From Gammaproteobacteria bacterium (lineage in GTDB: Bacteria; Pseudomonadota; Gammaproteobacteria; Steroidobacterales; Steroidobacteraceae): 64,000 bases of DNA. The notes under the pieces were generated by a model. That model searched no databases, was not told the DNA's origin, and saw nothing but the letters and a program-made list of their open reading frames with translations. Positions 34,465 to 44,110 of this stretch are shown piece after piece; within the stretch, counting starts at the first letter, position 1; each line of letters opens with the position of its first letter. The position numbers were made by a program, and so were the translations under genes. Where the stretch lies: assembly GCA_028293765.1 (NCBI GenBank), contig JAQGOG010000003.1, positions 1 to 64,000 of the forward strand, read 5' to 3'.

Positions 34465-35337
34465 ATGCGCAGCAAGCTGTTCGTTCCCGGCTCGCGCCCG
34501 GAGCTCTTTGCAAAAGCGCTCGCCAGCGACGCGGATGCGATCTCCTTTGACGTGGAGGACTCCGTCCCAGAGGACGCGAAGGCCCGGGCTCGCGAGCAGA
34601 TTGCGGATTTCCTGCGCTCGGGCGCCTTCAGGGACTCGTTGAGGGCTAAAATCGTTATCGTGCGGGTCAATGCGCTGACCTCGCGCCACTTCGAGGGGGA
34701 TCTGATGGCATTCACGTGTCCAGAGGTCGCGCTCCTGAACCTGCCGAAGGCTCAGCATGCGGCCGATATACGAGAGGCAGCGGCAGCCCTCCAGCGCGCC
34801 GAACGCCGCAACGGCCTCAAGCAGCCAATGCGTCTGCTAGTCAACATCGAAACACCTCGGGCCCTACGCCTCGCGTCCGGGCTCGCTGACGCGCACCCAC
34901 GAGTGGCCGGCCTGCAGCTCGGGCTTACCGATCTGTTCGAGTCGCTGCGGATCGACCGGCAGAATACGCATAACGTACATGCCGGGATGTTCGCCGTCCG
35001 TCTCGCGAGCGGCGAGAGTGGTCGCTTTGCCTACGACAGTGCATTCCCGGACGTGGCCGACGAAGAAGGATTTCGCCGCGAAGCCGAGCTGGCGCGACGC
35101 ATGGGCTACATCGGCAAGAGCTGCGTGCATCCGAAGCAGGTGGCCATTGCCAATGAAATCTTCCGCGTCGATGAGCTGCAGCTCGAGGCCGCACGTCGCA
35201 TCGTAGGGGCGGCCCGGGACGCCGCCGCCTCAGGCAGAGGAGCGTTTCTGCTCGATGGGCGCATGATCGACCTGCCCATCATCAAGCGGGCCGAGGCCCT
35301 GCTGGCCGAAGCGAACGAAGCGCCCCGTCGCTCCTGA
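34465..35337 (+). CDS. CitE-like HpcH/HpaI aldolase/lyase
   Basis: A 290-residue lyase of the citrate-lyase beta-subunit/HpcH family. It opens with RSKLFVPGSRPELFAKALASDADAISFDVEDSVPEDAK, where the FDVEDSV stretch contributes a metal-binding acid. Later parts are VNIETPRAL, GLQLGLTDLFESL, and GKSCVHPKQVAIANEIF, the usual CitE C-terminal motif. ATG 34465 follows GAGGGGG and is favoured over an in-frame start at 34360. The stop overlaps the symporter start (TGATG). With a class III CoA-transferase in the same locus, it likely cleaves a 3-hydroxyacyl-CoA such as a malyl-, citramalyl- or HMG-type thioester (inference). Confidence 0.87.
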   Translation: MRSKLFVPGSRPELFAKALASDADAISFDVEDSVPEDAKARAREQIADFLRSGAFRDSLRAKIVIVRVNALTSRHFEGDLMAFTCPEVALLNLPKAQHAADIREAAAALQRAERRNGLKQPMRLLVNIETPRALRLASGLADAHPRVAGLQLGLTDLFESLRIDRQNTHNVHAGMFAVRLASGESGRFAYDSAFPDVADEEGFRREAELARRMGYIGKSCVHPKQVAIANEIFRVDELQLEAARRIVGAARDAAASGRGAFLLDGRMIDLPIIKRAEALLAEANEAPRRS

Positions 35338-37790
35338 TGACCTTGTTGGGGGCACGAGCAGTCCTCATCGCATTCCTCTCAATGCAGGCGTGCAGAATCG
35401 CTCTTGCGTCCACTGACGGCCTCGCTCCTGCGTCCGCCGGCGGCAGCATCTCGTCCGTGCGCACGGCGCAGTTGCCCGCGGTGCCCCACGACGGGTCGCT
35501 GATCGGACTCACCGCGATCGCTGGAAGGCCCGTGTTGATCCAACAAAGCGATGCGTGGATCCTGAAAACGGACCGCAGTGGCTGGAGCCAGGCGGACTGG
35601 CGACCACCACGTTCCGACGCACCGATCCGAGGCGTCATCAGCGATGGTCAGCAAGCGTTTGCTCTGATAGGCGGCGAGCGCCAGGACGAGATCATTCGAG
35701 TTGCGCGCCTGGAGCTCGATGGCGACGCGCTGAGATTGCGCGCTCTGCCACCGCTGCCCGTCACTCTCTCTGCCGCGCTTGGCACGACGCAGGGCGCCGC
35801 GCTCTATCTTGCCGGTATTGGCTCAGACGGCGCATCACGGCTGCTTGAGCTTTCCTCATCTGCGGGACGGGAATCATGGACCACGCATGCAGGTTGGCCC
35901 GGCGGCGACAGGCCCAGTTCGCTCGCGATGCAGAACTCGGCGGTCTATCTCACGGTCCAGCGTAGCGAACGCACAGCGGATCGCATGCTTCGCTGGTCGA
36001 CCGATTCGGGATGGCGGGCAAGAGGTGACGCGCCCGGATCGATCGTGATCGGGTCGGGTCGCGCAATCGGTCAGGCGCACGTGCTCTATCTCATCCACGA
36101 TGCCGACGGCGCGGCGAGCTTGATGAGCTTTCATACGATCTCCGACGCGTGGGCACGGCTTCCATACCGTGGCACTGGCCACATTAGCGGCACTGTGGCG
36201 TGGGGAAATGGCATCCTGTTGGCACGTGAGCGAGACGGCCGTCTCGATTTCGAAACAGCCGAGCTCAAATCCGGCCGCCGGCAGCTGAGCAGGCTCGACT
36301 GGATCATCGTCATCGTTTATCTAGGTGCGATGCTGAGCGTGGGTTTCTATTTCTACGTGCGCGCGAAACGCGGCTCCACGGCGGATTTCTTCGTCGGCAA
36401 CCGCTCCATCCCATTCTGGGCGGCCGGCGTCAGTCTCTTTGGGGCCAACGTCAGTTCCATCAGTTACCTCGCGACTCCCGCCAAGGCCTTCGAGACGGAC
36501 TGGCAGTACCTGACCGGCAAGCTAGTGACCGTGCTCGGACTCATGTTCGTGGCGGTCTGGGTCGTGCCAGTGCTGCGACGGCTCAATCTGGTATCCACCT
36601 TCAACTACCTCGAGTTGCGCTTCAATCCAGCCATTCGCATGTTCGCCAGCGCGCTGTGCATAGCGATGAGCATCGGCAGCCGCATGAGTGTCGTGCTGTT
36701 TCTACCGGCGCTCGCAATTGCGACCATCACCGGAGTCGATGTGGTGTGGAGCATCCTGATCATGGGAGTGTGTACTATCATCTACACGGCGGTCGGTGGT
36801 ATGCGGGCCGTGGTCTGGACGGACTTCTTTCAGGTGTTGGTGCTGATGGGAGGCGCGTTGTTCGCCGTTGGCTTCGTCGTTCACTCCCTCGGCGGCGCGG
36901 CCATTTACGAGAGCGCAATGGCCTACGACAAGACGAGGCTGTTGAATTTCAGTTTCAACCTGACCCAGCCTACTGTCTGGGGCTTCATCCTGCTCATTCT
37001 CTGCGACACGGTGCTGACCTTCCCCAAGGATCAGGTCCTGATTCAGCGGACGCTCGCGACCTCGTCCGACAAGAACGCCGGCCGCTCGGTCTGGTTGTTC
37101 GCGGCAGTGCTGGTGCCGGGCGGCTTCATCTTCTACGTCATCGGTACGGTGCTGTTCGCGTACTACAGAGCACATCCCGAGCGGATGGATCCGCTGTTGC
37201 CCATCGATGCGACGTTTCCCTCGTTCATTGCGACGGAGCTGCCCCCCGGCGTGACCGGACTCATCATCGCGGGTATCTTCGCTGCAGCGATGGGCTCACT
37301 TTCCGGTACCATCAACAGCGTCGCGACGCTCCTGTCGGTCGATTTCTACGAGAAGCTCGCGACAAACCCGACGCAGCGAAAGAGTGTGCGCTTCGCGGAG
37401 TGGATGAGCGTGGTCATAGGTCTCGTCGGCATCGGATTGGCTGTGCTCCTGTCTTACTATGACATCCACTCGCTGCTCGACCTGACGATCGAGCTCGGGG
37501 GACTCCTGGGCGGCGGTTTTGCCGGTGCCTATACACTCGGGATGTTCACGCGGCGGGCCAACTCCGCGGGTGTGGCGATCGGCATTGCGGCCGCTATTGT
37601 CGTCACTCTGCTCGCGTGGTCGATGAAACTCCTGCATCCGTACTTTTATCTCGCCATTTCGATTCTGGTCTGCATCCTGGTCGGGTATGTCGCGAGCCTG
37701 TTTTTTCCGGCACCGCAGCGGTCGCTCGAGGGCCTGACGGTGCGCATAGGCCGGGAGCGCGGGGTTCTGAGACCGGAGGGCCAGCAATAG
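35337..37790 (+). CDS. Sodium:solute symporter with N-terminal beta-propeller-like domain
   Basis: An 817-residue fusion. A signal-like segment is at about 5-24. Residues about 45-320 form repeats of the Kelch/propeller type (SDGQQAFALIGGERQ, GAALYLAGIGSDGASRLLEL, NSAVYLTVQRSERTADRMLRW). The SLC5-type sodium:solute symporter starts near 327 (LDWIIVIVYLGAMLSVGFYFYVRAKRGSTADFFVGNRSIPFWAAGVSLFGANVSSISY) and has about 13 helices. The propeller would be outside the membrane and could bind or mutarotate the sugar before transport. NanM-like epimerases use a similar propeller (family knowledge). The start overlaps the CitE gene by one base. Confidence 0.85.
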   Translation: MTLLGARAVLIAFLSMQACRIALASTDGLAPASAGGSISSVRTAQLPAVPHDGSLIGLTAIAGRPVLIQQSDAWILKTDRSGWSQADWRPPRSDAPIRGVISDGQQAFALIGGERQDEIIRVARLELDGDALRLRALPPLPVTLSAALGTTQGAALYLAGIGSDGASRLLELSSSAGRESWTTHAGWPGGDRPSSLAMQNSAVYLTVQRSERTADRMLRWSTDSGWRARGDAPGSIVIGSGRAIGQAHVLYLIHDADGAASLMSFHTISDAWARLPYRGTGHISGTVAWGNGILLARERDGRLDFETAELKSGRRQLSRLDWIIVIVYLGAMLSVGFYFYVRAKRGSTADFFVGNRSIPFWAAGVSLFGANVSSISYLATPAKAFETDWQYLTGKLVTVLGLMFVAVWVVPVLRRLNLVSTFNYLELRFNPAIRMFASALCIAMSIGSRMSVVLFLPALAIATITGVDVVWSILIMGVCTIIYTAVGGMRAVVWTDFFQVLVLMGGALFAVGFVVHSLGGAAIYESAMAYDKTRLLNFSFNLTQPTVWGFILLILCDTVLTFPKDQVLIQRTLATSSDKNAGRSVWLFAAVLVPGGFIFYVIGTVLFAYYRAHPERMDPLLPIDATFPSFIATELPPGVTGLIIAGIFAAAMGSLSGTINSVATLLSVDFYEKLATNPTQRKSVRFAEWMSVVIGLVGIGLAVLLSYYDIHSLLDLTIELGGLLGGGFAGAYTLGMFTRRANSAGVAIGIAAAIVVTLLAWSMKLLHPYFYLAISILVCILVGYVASLFFPAPQRSLEGLTVRIGRERGVLRPEGQQ
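37775..37780 (+). promoter_or_regulatory. Ribosome site supporting an AUA start
   Basis: GGAGGG lies six bases before ATA 37787-37789. No ATG, GTG or TTG occurs in this frame between 37616 and this point. It is the main evidence for placing the LysR start at the ATA. Confidence 0.55.
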
Positions 37791-38656
37791 ATACCCAGTT
37801 TCTGAAAACCTTCGTCACGGTGGTCGACCAAGGCTCGATGGCTGCGGCGGCGCGCGTGTTGAATATCACTGCCGCCGCCATAGCACAGCAGATACATACG
37901 TTGGAGCGCGAGCTAGGTGTGCCGCTCATCGTGCGCGTCGGCCGCACGGTACGCATGACCGAAGAAGGCTCGCGCATCCTGGATCGGGCGCGCGAGCTCG
38001 CTCGTGATTTCGCCGACCTGCGCAGCGTCGCCAACGACGGCACGATTGCCGGGGAGTTGCGCCTCGGTGCCTGCACGACAGCGCTTACCGGGATAATGCC
38101 GGAGATCCTCGCGCGGATGGTTGGCAAGTTTCCGCACATCAACGTGTATATCCGGCCAGGCTATTCCGCGCAGCTCTACACTGCAGTGGAGAGCGGAGAG
38201 CTCGACGCGGCATTTGTTCTGCAAGCGCCGTACGTGCTGCCGAAGACCTGCGCCTGGCAGCTATTGCGTGAGGAGCCCTTGATCGTGCTCGCTCCGAAGC
38301 ACCTCGGCCATCGTGATCCGCACGATCTGCTGGCAAACGAGCCACTGATCCGCTACGACCGGAATCAATGGGGTGGGCGCCAGGCAGATGAATATCTGCG
38401 CAAAGTGGGCATCACGCCGCGCGAGCGCTTCGAGCTCAACGCGCTGAATGCTATCGCGGTGATGGTCGATCGGGGACTGGGCGTGTCACTGGTGCCGGAT
38501 TGGGCGCCGCCATGGCCTGAGGGCCTGCAGCTGGCGCGCCTGCCGCTTCCCGGGCCGTCTTTGCCCCGGCGTATCGGCGTCATCTGGTCGCGCGCAAGCG
38601 TGCACATGCGACTGGTCACCGTACTGTTGAAAGAGAGCACGGCAGGAGCCGGCTAA
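37787..38656 (+). CDS. LysR-family transcriptional regulator, apparent AUA start
   Basis: A 289-residue LysR regulator. The winged helix (about 1-62) reads DTQFLKTFVTVVDQGSMAAAARVLNITAAAIAQQIHTLERELGV, and the substrate-binding domain (about 90-285) follows. The family N-terminus begins exactly where the codon is ATA (37787), which overlaps the symporter stop (TAG) and has GGAGGG six bases before it. The only conventional start, ATG 37616, would add 57 residues inside the symporter gene with no LysR character. The gene is either AUA-initiated or carries a mutated ATG. It sits in the middle of the glycoconjugate locus and likely controls it. Confidence 0.82.
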   Translation: MDTQFLKTFVTVVDQGSMAAAARVLNITAAAIAQQIHTLERELGVPLIVRVGRTVRMTEEGSRILDRARELARDFADLRSVANDGTIAGELRLGACTTALTGIMPEILARMVGKFPHINVYIRPGYSAQLYTAVESGELDAAFVLQAPYVLPKTCAWQLLREEPLIVLAPKHLGHRDPHDLLANEPLIRYDRNQWGGRQADEYLRKVGITPRERFELNALNAIAVMVDRGLGVSLVPDWAPPWPEGLQLARLPLPGPSLPRRIGVIWSRASVHMRLVTVLLKESTAGAG

Positions 38657-38749
38657 CCCAACAAAAACTCACGTCTGAACAAAGTGGCGAGCGGTTCTAT
38701 TCCGCGCGCGGAGTTCATACGCTCAGAGTGCTATAAAATAGGGGGTAGC

Positions 38750-40936
38750 ATGAACCAATCACTGTGCTCGACGTTTGGGTTGATCGTTCTAGGTACCACA
38801 GGCACGGGCGCGTACGCGCAGCAGGCCAATCCCGAGCCGACCACGGCTCAGCAGCCGGGGGGGACCAGTTCCTCGGACCTCCATGAACTGGAGGTCATCG
38901 TCACGGGTACGCGTTCTGCGAAGGCCGTCGACAAGATACCGGGCGCCATCACGGTGGTCACTCCGGCGGAAGTGCAGCGGGAGTTGACACTAACCGAAGA
39001 CGCTACCGCAATACTTGCACGCTCCGTGCCAGGCTACTCCGAATCTTCGCAAGCGCTGAACACGATCGGGGAAACGCTGCGCGGACGTGTGCCGCTGCGT
39101 TTGTTCGACGGCATTCCACAAAGCACGCCTCTGCGCGACGGCTCCCGCAACGGCACCTTCACGGACATGGACACCGTCGAACGCATCGAGGTGATCAACG
39201 GGCCGTCTGCCGCGGAAGGCATCGGCGCCGCCGGCGGTATCATCAACTACATTTCCAAGCGACCCTCGCAGCCAGGCACCAAAGTCGACCTCACGACGAG
39301 ATTCGGCTCGCAGTTCGACAGCGATAGCAACCTCTGGAAAGTCGGTGTGAACGTCGCTCACAAGCAGGAGGCTTTCGATCTGCTCTTCGCGACCGCGTTT
39401 GTCGATCGCGGCATCACCTATGATGGCGACGGACGCCGCATCGGTCTGAGCGCCTCCAGCTCTGTGGCGGATTCAGAGCAGAAGAACGTCTTCCTGAAGG
39501 TCGGCACCGATTTCGGGGCGGACAACGCGCAGCGCTTGCAGTTGTCGGGAAGCTGGTTCAAGTTGAGTAGCAAGGGCAACTATCACTGGGTCGAAGGCAG
39601 CCGAGCACTCGATATCCCCGACACGGCCGCGCCGGGGCCGCCGCTCGGCACGGGCGGTGTTTCGCTCGCCGGCACCGAGTTCAACGAGTTCGGGCAGGGC
39701 GTGCTGTCCTATCGGCATGACGCCCTGTTGGGCGGCTACTTTGGGGCTGACCTGTATTACGCGCATCAGGCCATGCGCTTTCCCGGTGACAACAGCATCG
39801 ATCGGCAGGACCCGCTCATTGCGCCGATCGGCGAGGTCGTAGACCAGTCCGAGATCGTGTCGAAGAAGAAAGGCGTGCGCACCTCCTGGACGCGGCCCAA
39901 TGTGTTTGGCCTCACGGGACTCGAGCTGCACGTCGGCGTGGACGCCGTCCAGGACGACACGCAGCAGCGCCTCGCGCTCACGGATCGCATCTGGGTGCCG
40001 CCGATGGACTACAAGAGCGTGGGTCCGTATGCGCAGCTCTCATACGACATCGGGCCGGTGACGGTGAGTGGCGGTCTGCGGCACGAGGATGGCAGGGTCA
40101 CAGTGGACGACTACACCACGACGTGGTACCGCAACCGGGAGTTCGTCAAGGGTGGCACTTTGAAGTACAAGGACAACCTGCGCAATGGAGGTGTCATCTG
40201 GCGTATCAACCACGAGTGGTCGGTGTTCGGCTCGTACAGCGAGGGCTTCACGCTGCCCAACATCGGCATTCCATTGCGGAACATCAACGTTCCGGGCCGG
40301 TCGGTCGAGGGTCTGCTGGATCTGAAGGCGATCATCTTCGATAACAAGGAAGCCGGCTTCAACTGGCGTGGAGAGCGGGCGAGCATCGGCGCCTCGTACT
40401 ACCAGTCGAAGTCAGACCTGGGTTCCACGTTGAGCGTTGATCCGGTGACGAAAGACTACGTCCTCAACCGCGCGCCGGTAAAGATCAATGGTGAGGATTT
40501 TACGGCGGAGTACCGGCTCACGCCCGACTGGAAATTCACGGTGTTGTACGCTCACGTGAACGGTAAGACGGCAGCCGCAGGAAATCCGAACGGCCCGCTG
40601 AACGTCACGCTCGGCATAGCCAATATCAGCCCGGATAAGCTGAGCGGGTCCGTCGAGTGGCGCTTCGTGCCGAACGGCTCGGTGGTTTTCGGCGCCACTT
40701 CGCTCGTGGGCCGGGACATCAATGTAGGCACTAGCGCCGAGGAGCATACGCACGGCTATACGCTATATGATTTGACCGTGAACTACGATGCGCAGAAGTT
40801 CGGTGCGTTCTCGCTTGGCATCGAGAACCTGACGAACAAGTTCTACTTCCTGTCCTCCTCGCAGATCGACCTGTATCGTAACTATTTCGCCGGTCGTGGC
40901 CGGATGGTGTCACTGACGTATCGGTATGAGTTCTAG
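38750..40936 (+). CDS. TonB-dependent receptor (glycoconjugate locus)
   Basis: A 728-residue receptor with a signal peptide (about 1-24, ending GAYA), a TonB-box-like ELEVIVTGTRS (residues about 46-56), a plug domain (IPGAITVVTPAEVQRELTL, VERIEVINGPSAAEGIGAAGGIINYISKRP) and a barrel ending LTYRYEF. The plug resembles siderophore-type receptors, yet neighbouring genes are sugar- and acid-handling. ATG 38750 follows GGGGGTAG and is chosen over an earlier in-frame start (38684) because the signal peptide begins there. It is 93 bases after the LysR gene and 18 before the ribokinase. It is the likely outer-membrane gate of the locus. Confidence 0.87.
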   Translation: MNQSLCSTFGLIVLGTTGTGAYAQQANPEPTTAQQPGGTSSSDLHELEVIVTGTRSAKAVDKIPGAITVVTPAEVQRELTLTEDATAILARSVPGYSESSQALNTIGETLRGRVPLRLFDGIPQSTPLRDGSRNGTFTDMDTVERIEVINGPSAAEGIGAAGGIINYISKRPSQPGTKVDLTTRFGSQFDSDSNLWKVGVNVAHKQEAFDLLFATAFVDRGITYDGDGRRIGLSASSSVADSEQKNVFLKVGTDFGADNAQRLQLSGSWFKLSSKGNYHWVEGSRALDIPDTAAPGPPLGTGGVSLAGTEFNEFGQGVLSYRHDALLGGYFGADLYYAHQAMRFPGDNSIDRQDPLIAPIGEVVDQSEIVSKKKGVRTSWTRPNVFGLTGLELHVGVDAVQDDTQQRLALTDRIWVPPMDYKSVGPYAQLSYDIGPVTVSGGLRHEDGRVTVDDYTTTWYRNREFVKGGTLKYKDNLRNGGVIWRINHEWSVFGSYSEGFTLPNIGIPLRNINVPGRSVEGLLDLKAIIFDNKEAGFNWRGERASIGASYYQSKSDLGSTLSVDPVTKDYVLNRAPVKINGEDFTAEYRLTPDWKFTVLYAHVNGKTAAAGNPNGPLNVTLGIANISPDKLSGSVEWRFVPNGSVVFGATSLVGRDINVGTSAEEHTHGYTLYDLTVNYDAQKFGAFSLGIENLTNKFYFLSSSQIDLYRNYFAGRGRMVSLTYRYEF

Positions 40937-40954
40937 TATGGCTCGCGAGTGTCT

Positions 40955-41941
40955 ATGAAGGAGCGTTCCGGTACGGTCCTGGTCGCGGGATCGGCGAATC
41001 TTGATTTCGTCGCGCGCGCGTCCCATGTGCCCGGACCGGGAGAAACGGTACTGGGGCGCGATTTCGGGATCTTCCCTGGCGGAAAGGGCGCGAACCAGGC
41101 GGTGGCCTGCGCGCGTGCGGGGGGTGTATCGACTCGAATGCTGCTGGCGCTCGGCGAGGACGTCTTCGCACCGTTGATCGAGGAGTCGCTGCGCGGAGCT
41201 GGGGTGCAACTGCATGTCGTGAGAGTTGCCGAAAGAGCAACGGGCGCAGCGCTCATTTGCGTGTCCGACGACGCGGAGAACGCGATCACGGTCGCTCCCG
41301 GTGCCAACTCGATGTTGCGCGCAGTGGATCTGCCCGATCTCGAGGGGGTGGAGTATCTGTTGCTGCAGCTCGAGACCCCCTTGGGAACAGTGATGGATAT
41401 CGCGCGCGCGGCGAACGCTGCAGGCATCAACGTCGTCCTGAACGCGGCGCCCGCGCAGCCCCTGCCTGACGAATTGCTCGATGTCACCGACGTGTTGATC
41501 GTCAACGAGGATGAGCTCACGAAGGTCGCCGGGCACGGCGGCTCGGTCGCGGAAAGGCTGCAGTCGGTGCACGTGCCTTTGGCGATCGTGACGTTGGGGC
41601 CCCGCGGCTGCTGTGCGCGTGAGCGGGGAGAGTTCTTCCTGCAGCCATCATTCAGGGTGGAGTCGGTGGATACGACCGCGGCCGGCGATACGTTCTGCGG
41701 GGTGCTGGCGGCTTCTCTGTGTTCGAACGCCACACTACCGCAAGCCTTGCGCAGAGCGAGTGCCGCGGCAGCGCTCGCGACAACGCGAGTCGGTGCACAG
41801 TCGAGCATTCCGACGTACGATGACGTGGAGGCTCTGATGCGATATCGCATCACACAAAGCGACGACGACGCGCTCGCCGCCTACTGCGAGCTGACCACCT
41901 ACTGCGGCCTGCAACCTTCGCAGATTATTCCCCCGAACTAG
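40955..41941 (+). CDS. Ribokinase-like PfkB sugar kinase
   Basis: A 328-residue PfkB-family kinase. The N-terminus reads LVAGSANLDFV, then the PfkB-1 motif FGIFPGGKGANQAVACAR. NVVLNAAPAQPLP, the VLIVNEDEL stretch and the catalytic PfkB-2 region DTTAAGDTFCGVL with its Asp follow. It is closest in form to ribokinases, which phosphorylate ribose at C5. ATG 40955 is chosen. GTG 40949 is possible. It lies between the TonB receptor and the barrel/FGE fusion and would trap the sugar released by the GH127 enzyme (inference). The exact sugar is not readable. Confidence 0.86.
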   Translation: MKERSGTVLVAGSANLDFVARASHVPGPGETVLGRDFGIFPGGKGANQAVACARAGGVSTRMLLALGEDVFAPLIEESLRGAGVQLHVVRVAERATGAALICVSDDAENAITVAPGANSMLRAVDLPDLEGVEYLLLQLETPLGTVMDIARAANAAGINVVLNAAPAQPLPDELLDVTDVLIVNEDELTKVAGHGGSVAERLQSVHVPLAIVTLGPRGCCARERGEFFLQPSFRVESVDTTAAGDTFCGVLAASLCSNATLPQALRRASAAAALATTRVGAQSSIPTYDDVEALMRYRITQSDDDALAAYCELTTYCGLQPSQIIPPN

Positions 41942-41962
41942 GCGCGAGCTCGGAATACACGC

Positions 41963-44110
41963 ATGAACTCCTCTCCGATCCGCACGACCACCGACTACAA
42001 GTTCTCGCACGCGCTGACGGGCCCGTATCTTCCACCGCCGGGCAAAGTGCCCGGTTGGCCTTTTACGGCCATCGGCCACTGGATGATCGACGTCAACGGG
42101 GCTGCCGAGAACTGGGTTCGTGGGCTGCGCGAATGGCGGCAGGAGCATCTGATCCGCATCGGCTTCGACGATTCGATCTATCGCCGTACGGAGCTCCTAT
42201 GGGCGCAGCGCAATTTCGTGCACACCCTGCTGATGGTGGAGGACCGCAATTTCTACGATGCGAACTCGGGCCGCTACACCGTGGATCGGTATCTCGATGA
42301 TCTCGAAAGCCGCTTCGGTGGCATCGATAGTGTTCTCATCTGGTACGTCTACCCCAACATTGGCGTGGACGACCGCAATCAGTTCGATCTGATCCACGAC
42401 CTCCCCGGCGGCCTCGACGGGTTGCGGGGTGTGGTGTCGGACTTCCACCGACGTGGAGTCAAAGTCTTTCTGCCGACGACGCCGTGGGATAACGGGACGA
42501 GAGCAGCCGGCCGACCTCATTGGGAGATCATGGCGGAGCATGTCAAAGTGGTCGGCGCGGACGGTATTAATGGTGATACCTACAGTGGTCTACCACGCGC
42601 TTTCTTTGACGCATGCGACGCGGTGGGTCATCCTGTGGTCGTGCAGCCCGAGTCCACCGCGCAGGCCGGCGATCACATTCTCACGTGGAACGTACAGAGC
42701 TGGACCAAGAAGATCCCGCAGGACGTGATTCCGATCGTGCCGAAGCTCAAGTGGCTCGAGCCCCGTCACATCATCACCATCGAGAATCGCTGGAGCCGCG
42801 ATCGCAACAACGACCTGCAGCACGCGTTCTTCAACGGCATCGGCTACAACGCATGGGAGAACGTCTGGGGCATCTGGAATCAGCTCACGCCGCGCGATGC
42901 CGAGACACTGAGGCGTGTGGCGATGATCCAGCGCCAGTTCGCGCCGCTGCTCGTGAGCGCTGATTGGACTCCGTACGAGAAGACGCTGCAAGCGGGCGTG
43001 TTCGCGAGCCGTTTCCCCGGAACGGGTTCGACGCTGTGGACGCTCGTGAATCGCAATGAATACCACGTGGACGGTGACCAGATAGCGATCGAGCACGTGC
43101 CAGACACAGCGTACTTCGATGTCTGGAACGGCCAGCGCATCGAACCCCGGTTCGATTCCGTCCGCGCGGTCTGCGCAATGACACTGGAAGGCCACGGGTT
43201 TGGCGCCATCCTCGCTGTCGTACCCGGAGCGCAGAGCCAGGACCTCGATCGTTTTCTCGAGCGCGTGCGGGAGCTCGCTCGCGCGCCGCTGCGGTCCTTC
43301 TCCGCGGAGTGGAAATCGCTGCCGCAGGAGATCATGAGGGTCGAGCGCACGCGGCGGGTGGCGCAGGCGTCGGAAGGCATGATCCGGATTCCCCCGGCGG
43401 AGTTCGATTTCGCGGTTCAGGGCGTTGAGATCGAAGGCCAGACCTGGGAAGGCCTCGACGTTCAGTATCCCTGGGAAACGAGCCCGCGCAGAAGCCACCG
43501 GCGCCGGCTGTCGATCGAGGCGTTCTGTATCGATCGCTATCCGGTCACGAACGCACAATACAAGGCGTTCCTCGACGCAACCGCCTATCGTCCGCAGGAC
43601 GATCACAACTTCCTACGGCACTGGCACAACGGCAGACCGCACGCAGGCTGGGACAACAAGCCGGTGACATGGGTATCCATCGAAGACGCGCGCGCGTACG
43701 CACAATGGGCGGGCAAGCGTTTGCCTCACGAATGGGAGTGGCAGTACGCGGCGCAGGGCGGAGATGACCGCCGGTACCCGTGGGGCAATGAATGGAATCC
43801 CGAAGCGGTTCCCGAACCGGCTTACGGCCGCGCGATGCCGGCGCCCGATGACGTGAATGCGCATCCTGCCGGTGCGAGTCCGTTCGGCGTGATGGACCTG
43901 GTCGGCAATGTCTGGCAATGGACCGATGAATATGCCGACGCCCATACGCGCGCAGCGATTCTACGAGGCGGCAGCGCATATCAACCACAGACCTCGCACT
44001 GGTATTTCCCGCAAGCCTATCGCCTGGACCAGCATGGTAAGTATCTGCTGATGGCCCCTTGCAAAGACCGGTCGGCTGGAATTGGCTTCCGCTGCGTGAT
44101 CGATGCCTGA
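41963..44110 (+). CDS. TIM-barrel-like protein fused to FGE-sulfatase (SUMF1) domain
   Basis: A 715-residue two-part protein with no signal peptide. Residues 1 to about 470 resemble a glycoside-hydrolase-type barrel (SVLIWYVYPNIGVDD, FHRRGVKVFLPTTPWDNG, VVGADGINGDTYSG, VVVQPEST, IITIENRWSRDRNND). Residues about 478-715 are a formylglycine-generating-enzyme-like domain (YPVTNAQYKAFLDAT, PVTWVSIEDARAYAQWAGKRLPHEWEWQYAA, FGVMDLVGNVWQWTDEY, ILRGGSA, GIGFRCV). No sulfatase is nearby, so the FGE fold may serve as a binding or catalytic module of another type. The stop overlaps the GH127 gene by one base. Confidence 0.78.
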   Translation: MNSSPIRTTTDYKFSHALTGPYLPPPGKVPGWPFTAIGHWMIDVNGAAENWVRGLREWRQEHLIRIGFDDSIYRRTELLWAQRNFVHTLLMVEDRNFYDANSGRYTVDRYLDDLESRFGGIDSVLIWYVYPNIGVDDRNQFDLIHDLPGGLDGLRGVVSDFHRRGVKVFLPTTPWDNGTRAAGRPHWEIMAEHVKVVGADGINGDTYSGLPRAFFDACDAVGHPVVVQPESTAQAGDHILTWNVQSWTKKIPQDVIPIVPKLKWLEPRHIITIENRWSRDRNNDLQHAFFNGIGYNAWENVWGIWNQLTPRDAETLRRVAMIQRQFAPLLVSADWTPYEKTLQAGVFASRFPGTGSTLWTLVNRNEYHVDGDQIAIEHVPDTAYFDVWNGQRIEPRFDSVRAVCAMTLEGHGFGAILAVVPGAQSQDLDRFLERVRELARAPLRSFSAEWKSLPQEIMRVERTRRVAQASEGMIRIPPAEFDFAVQGVEIEGQTWEGLDVQYPWETSPRRSHRRRLSIEAFCIDRYPVTNAQYKAFLDATAYRPQDDHNFLRHWHNGRPHAGWDNKPVTWVSIEDARAYAQWAGKRLPHEWEWQYAAQGGDDRRYPWGNEWNPEAVPEPAYGRAMPAPDDVNAHPAGASPFGVMDLVGNVWQWTDEYADAHTRAAILRGGSAYQPQTSHWYFPQAYRLDQHGKYLLMAPCKDRSAGIGFRCVIDA

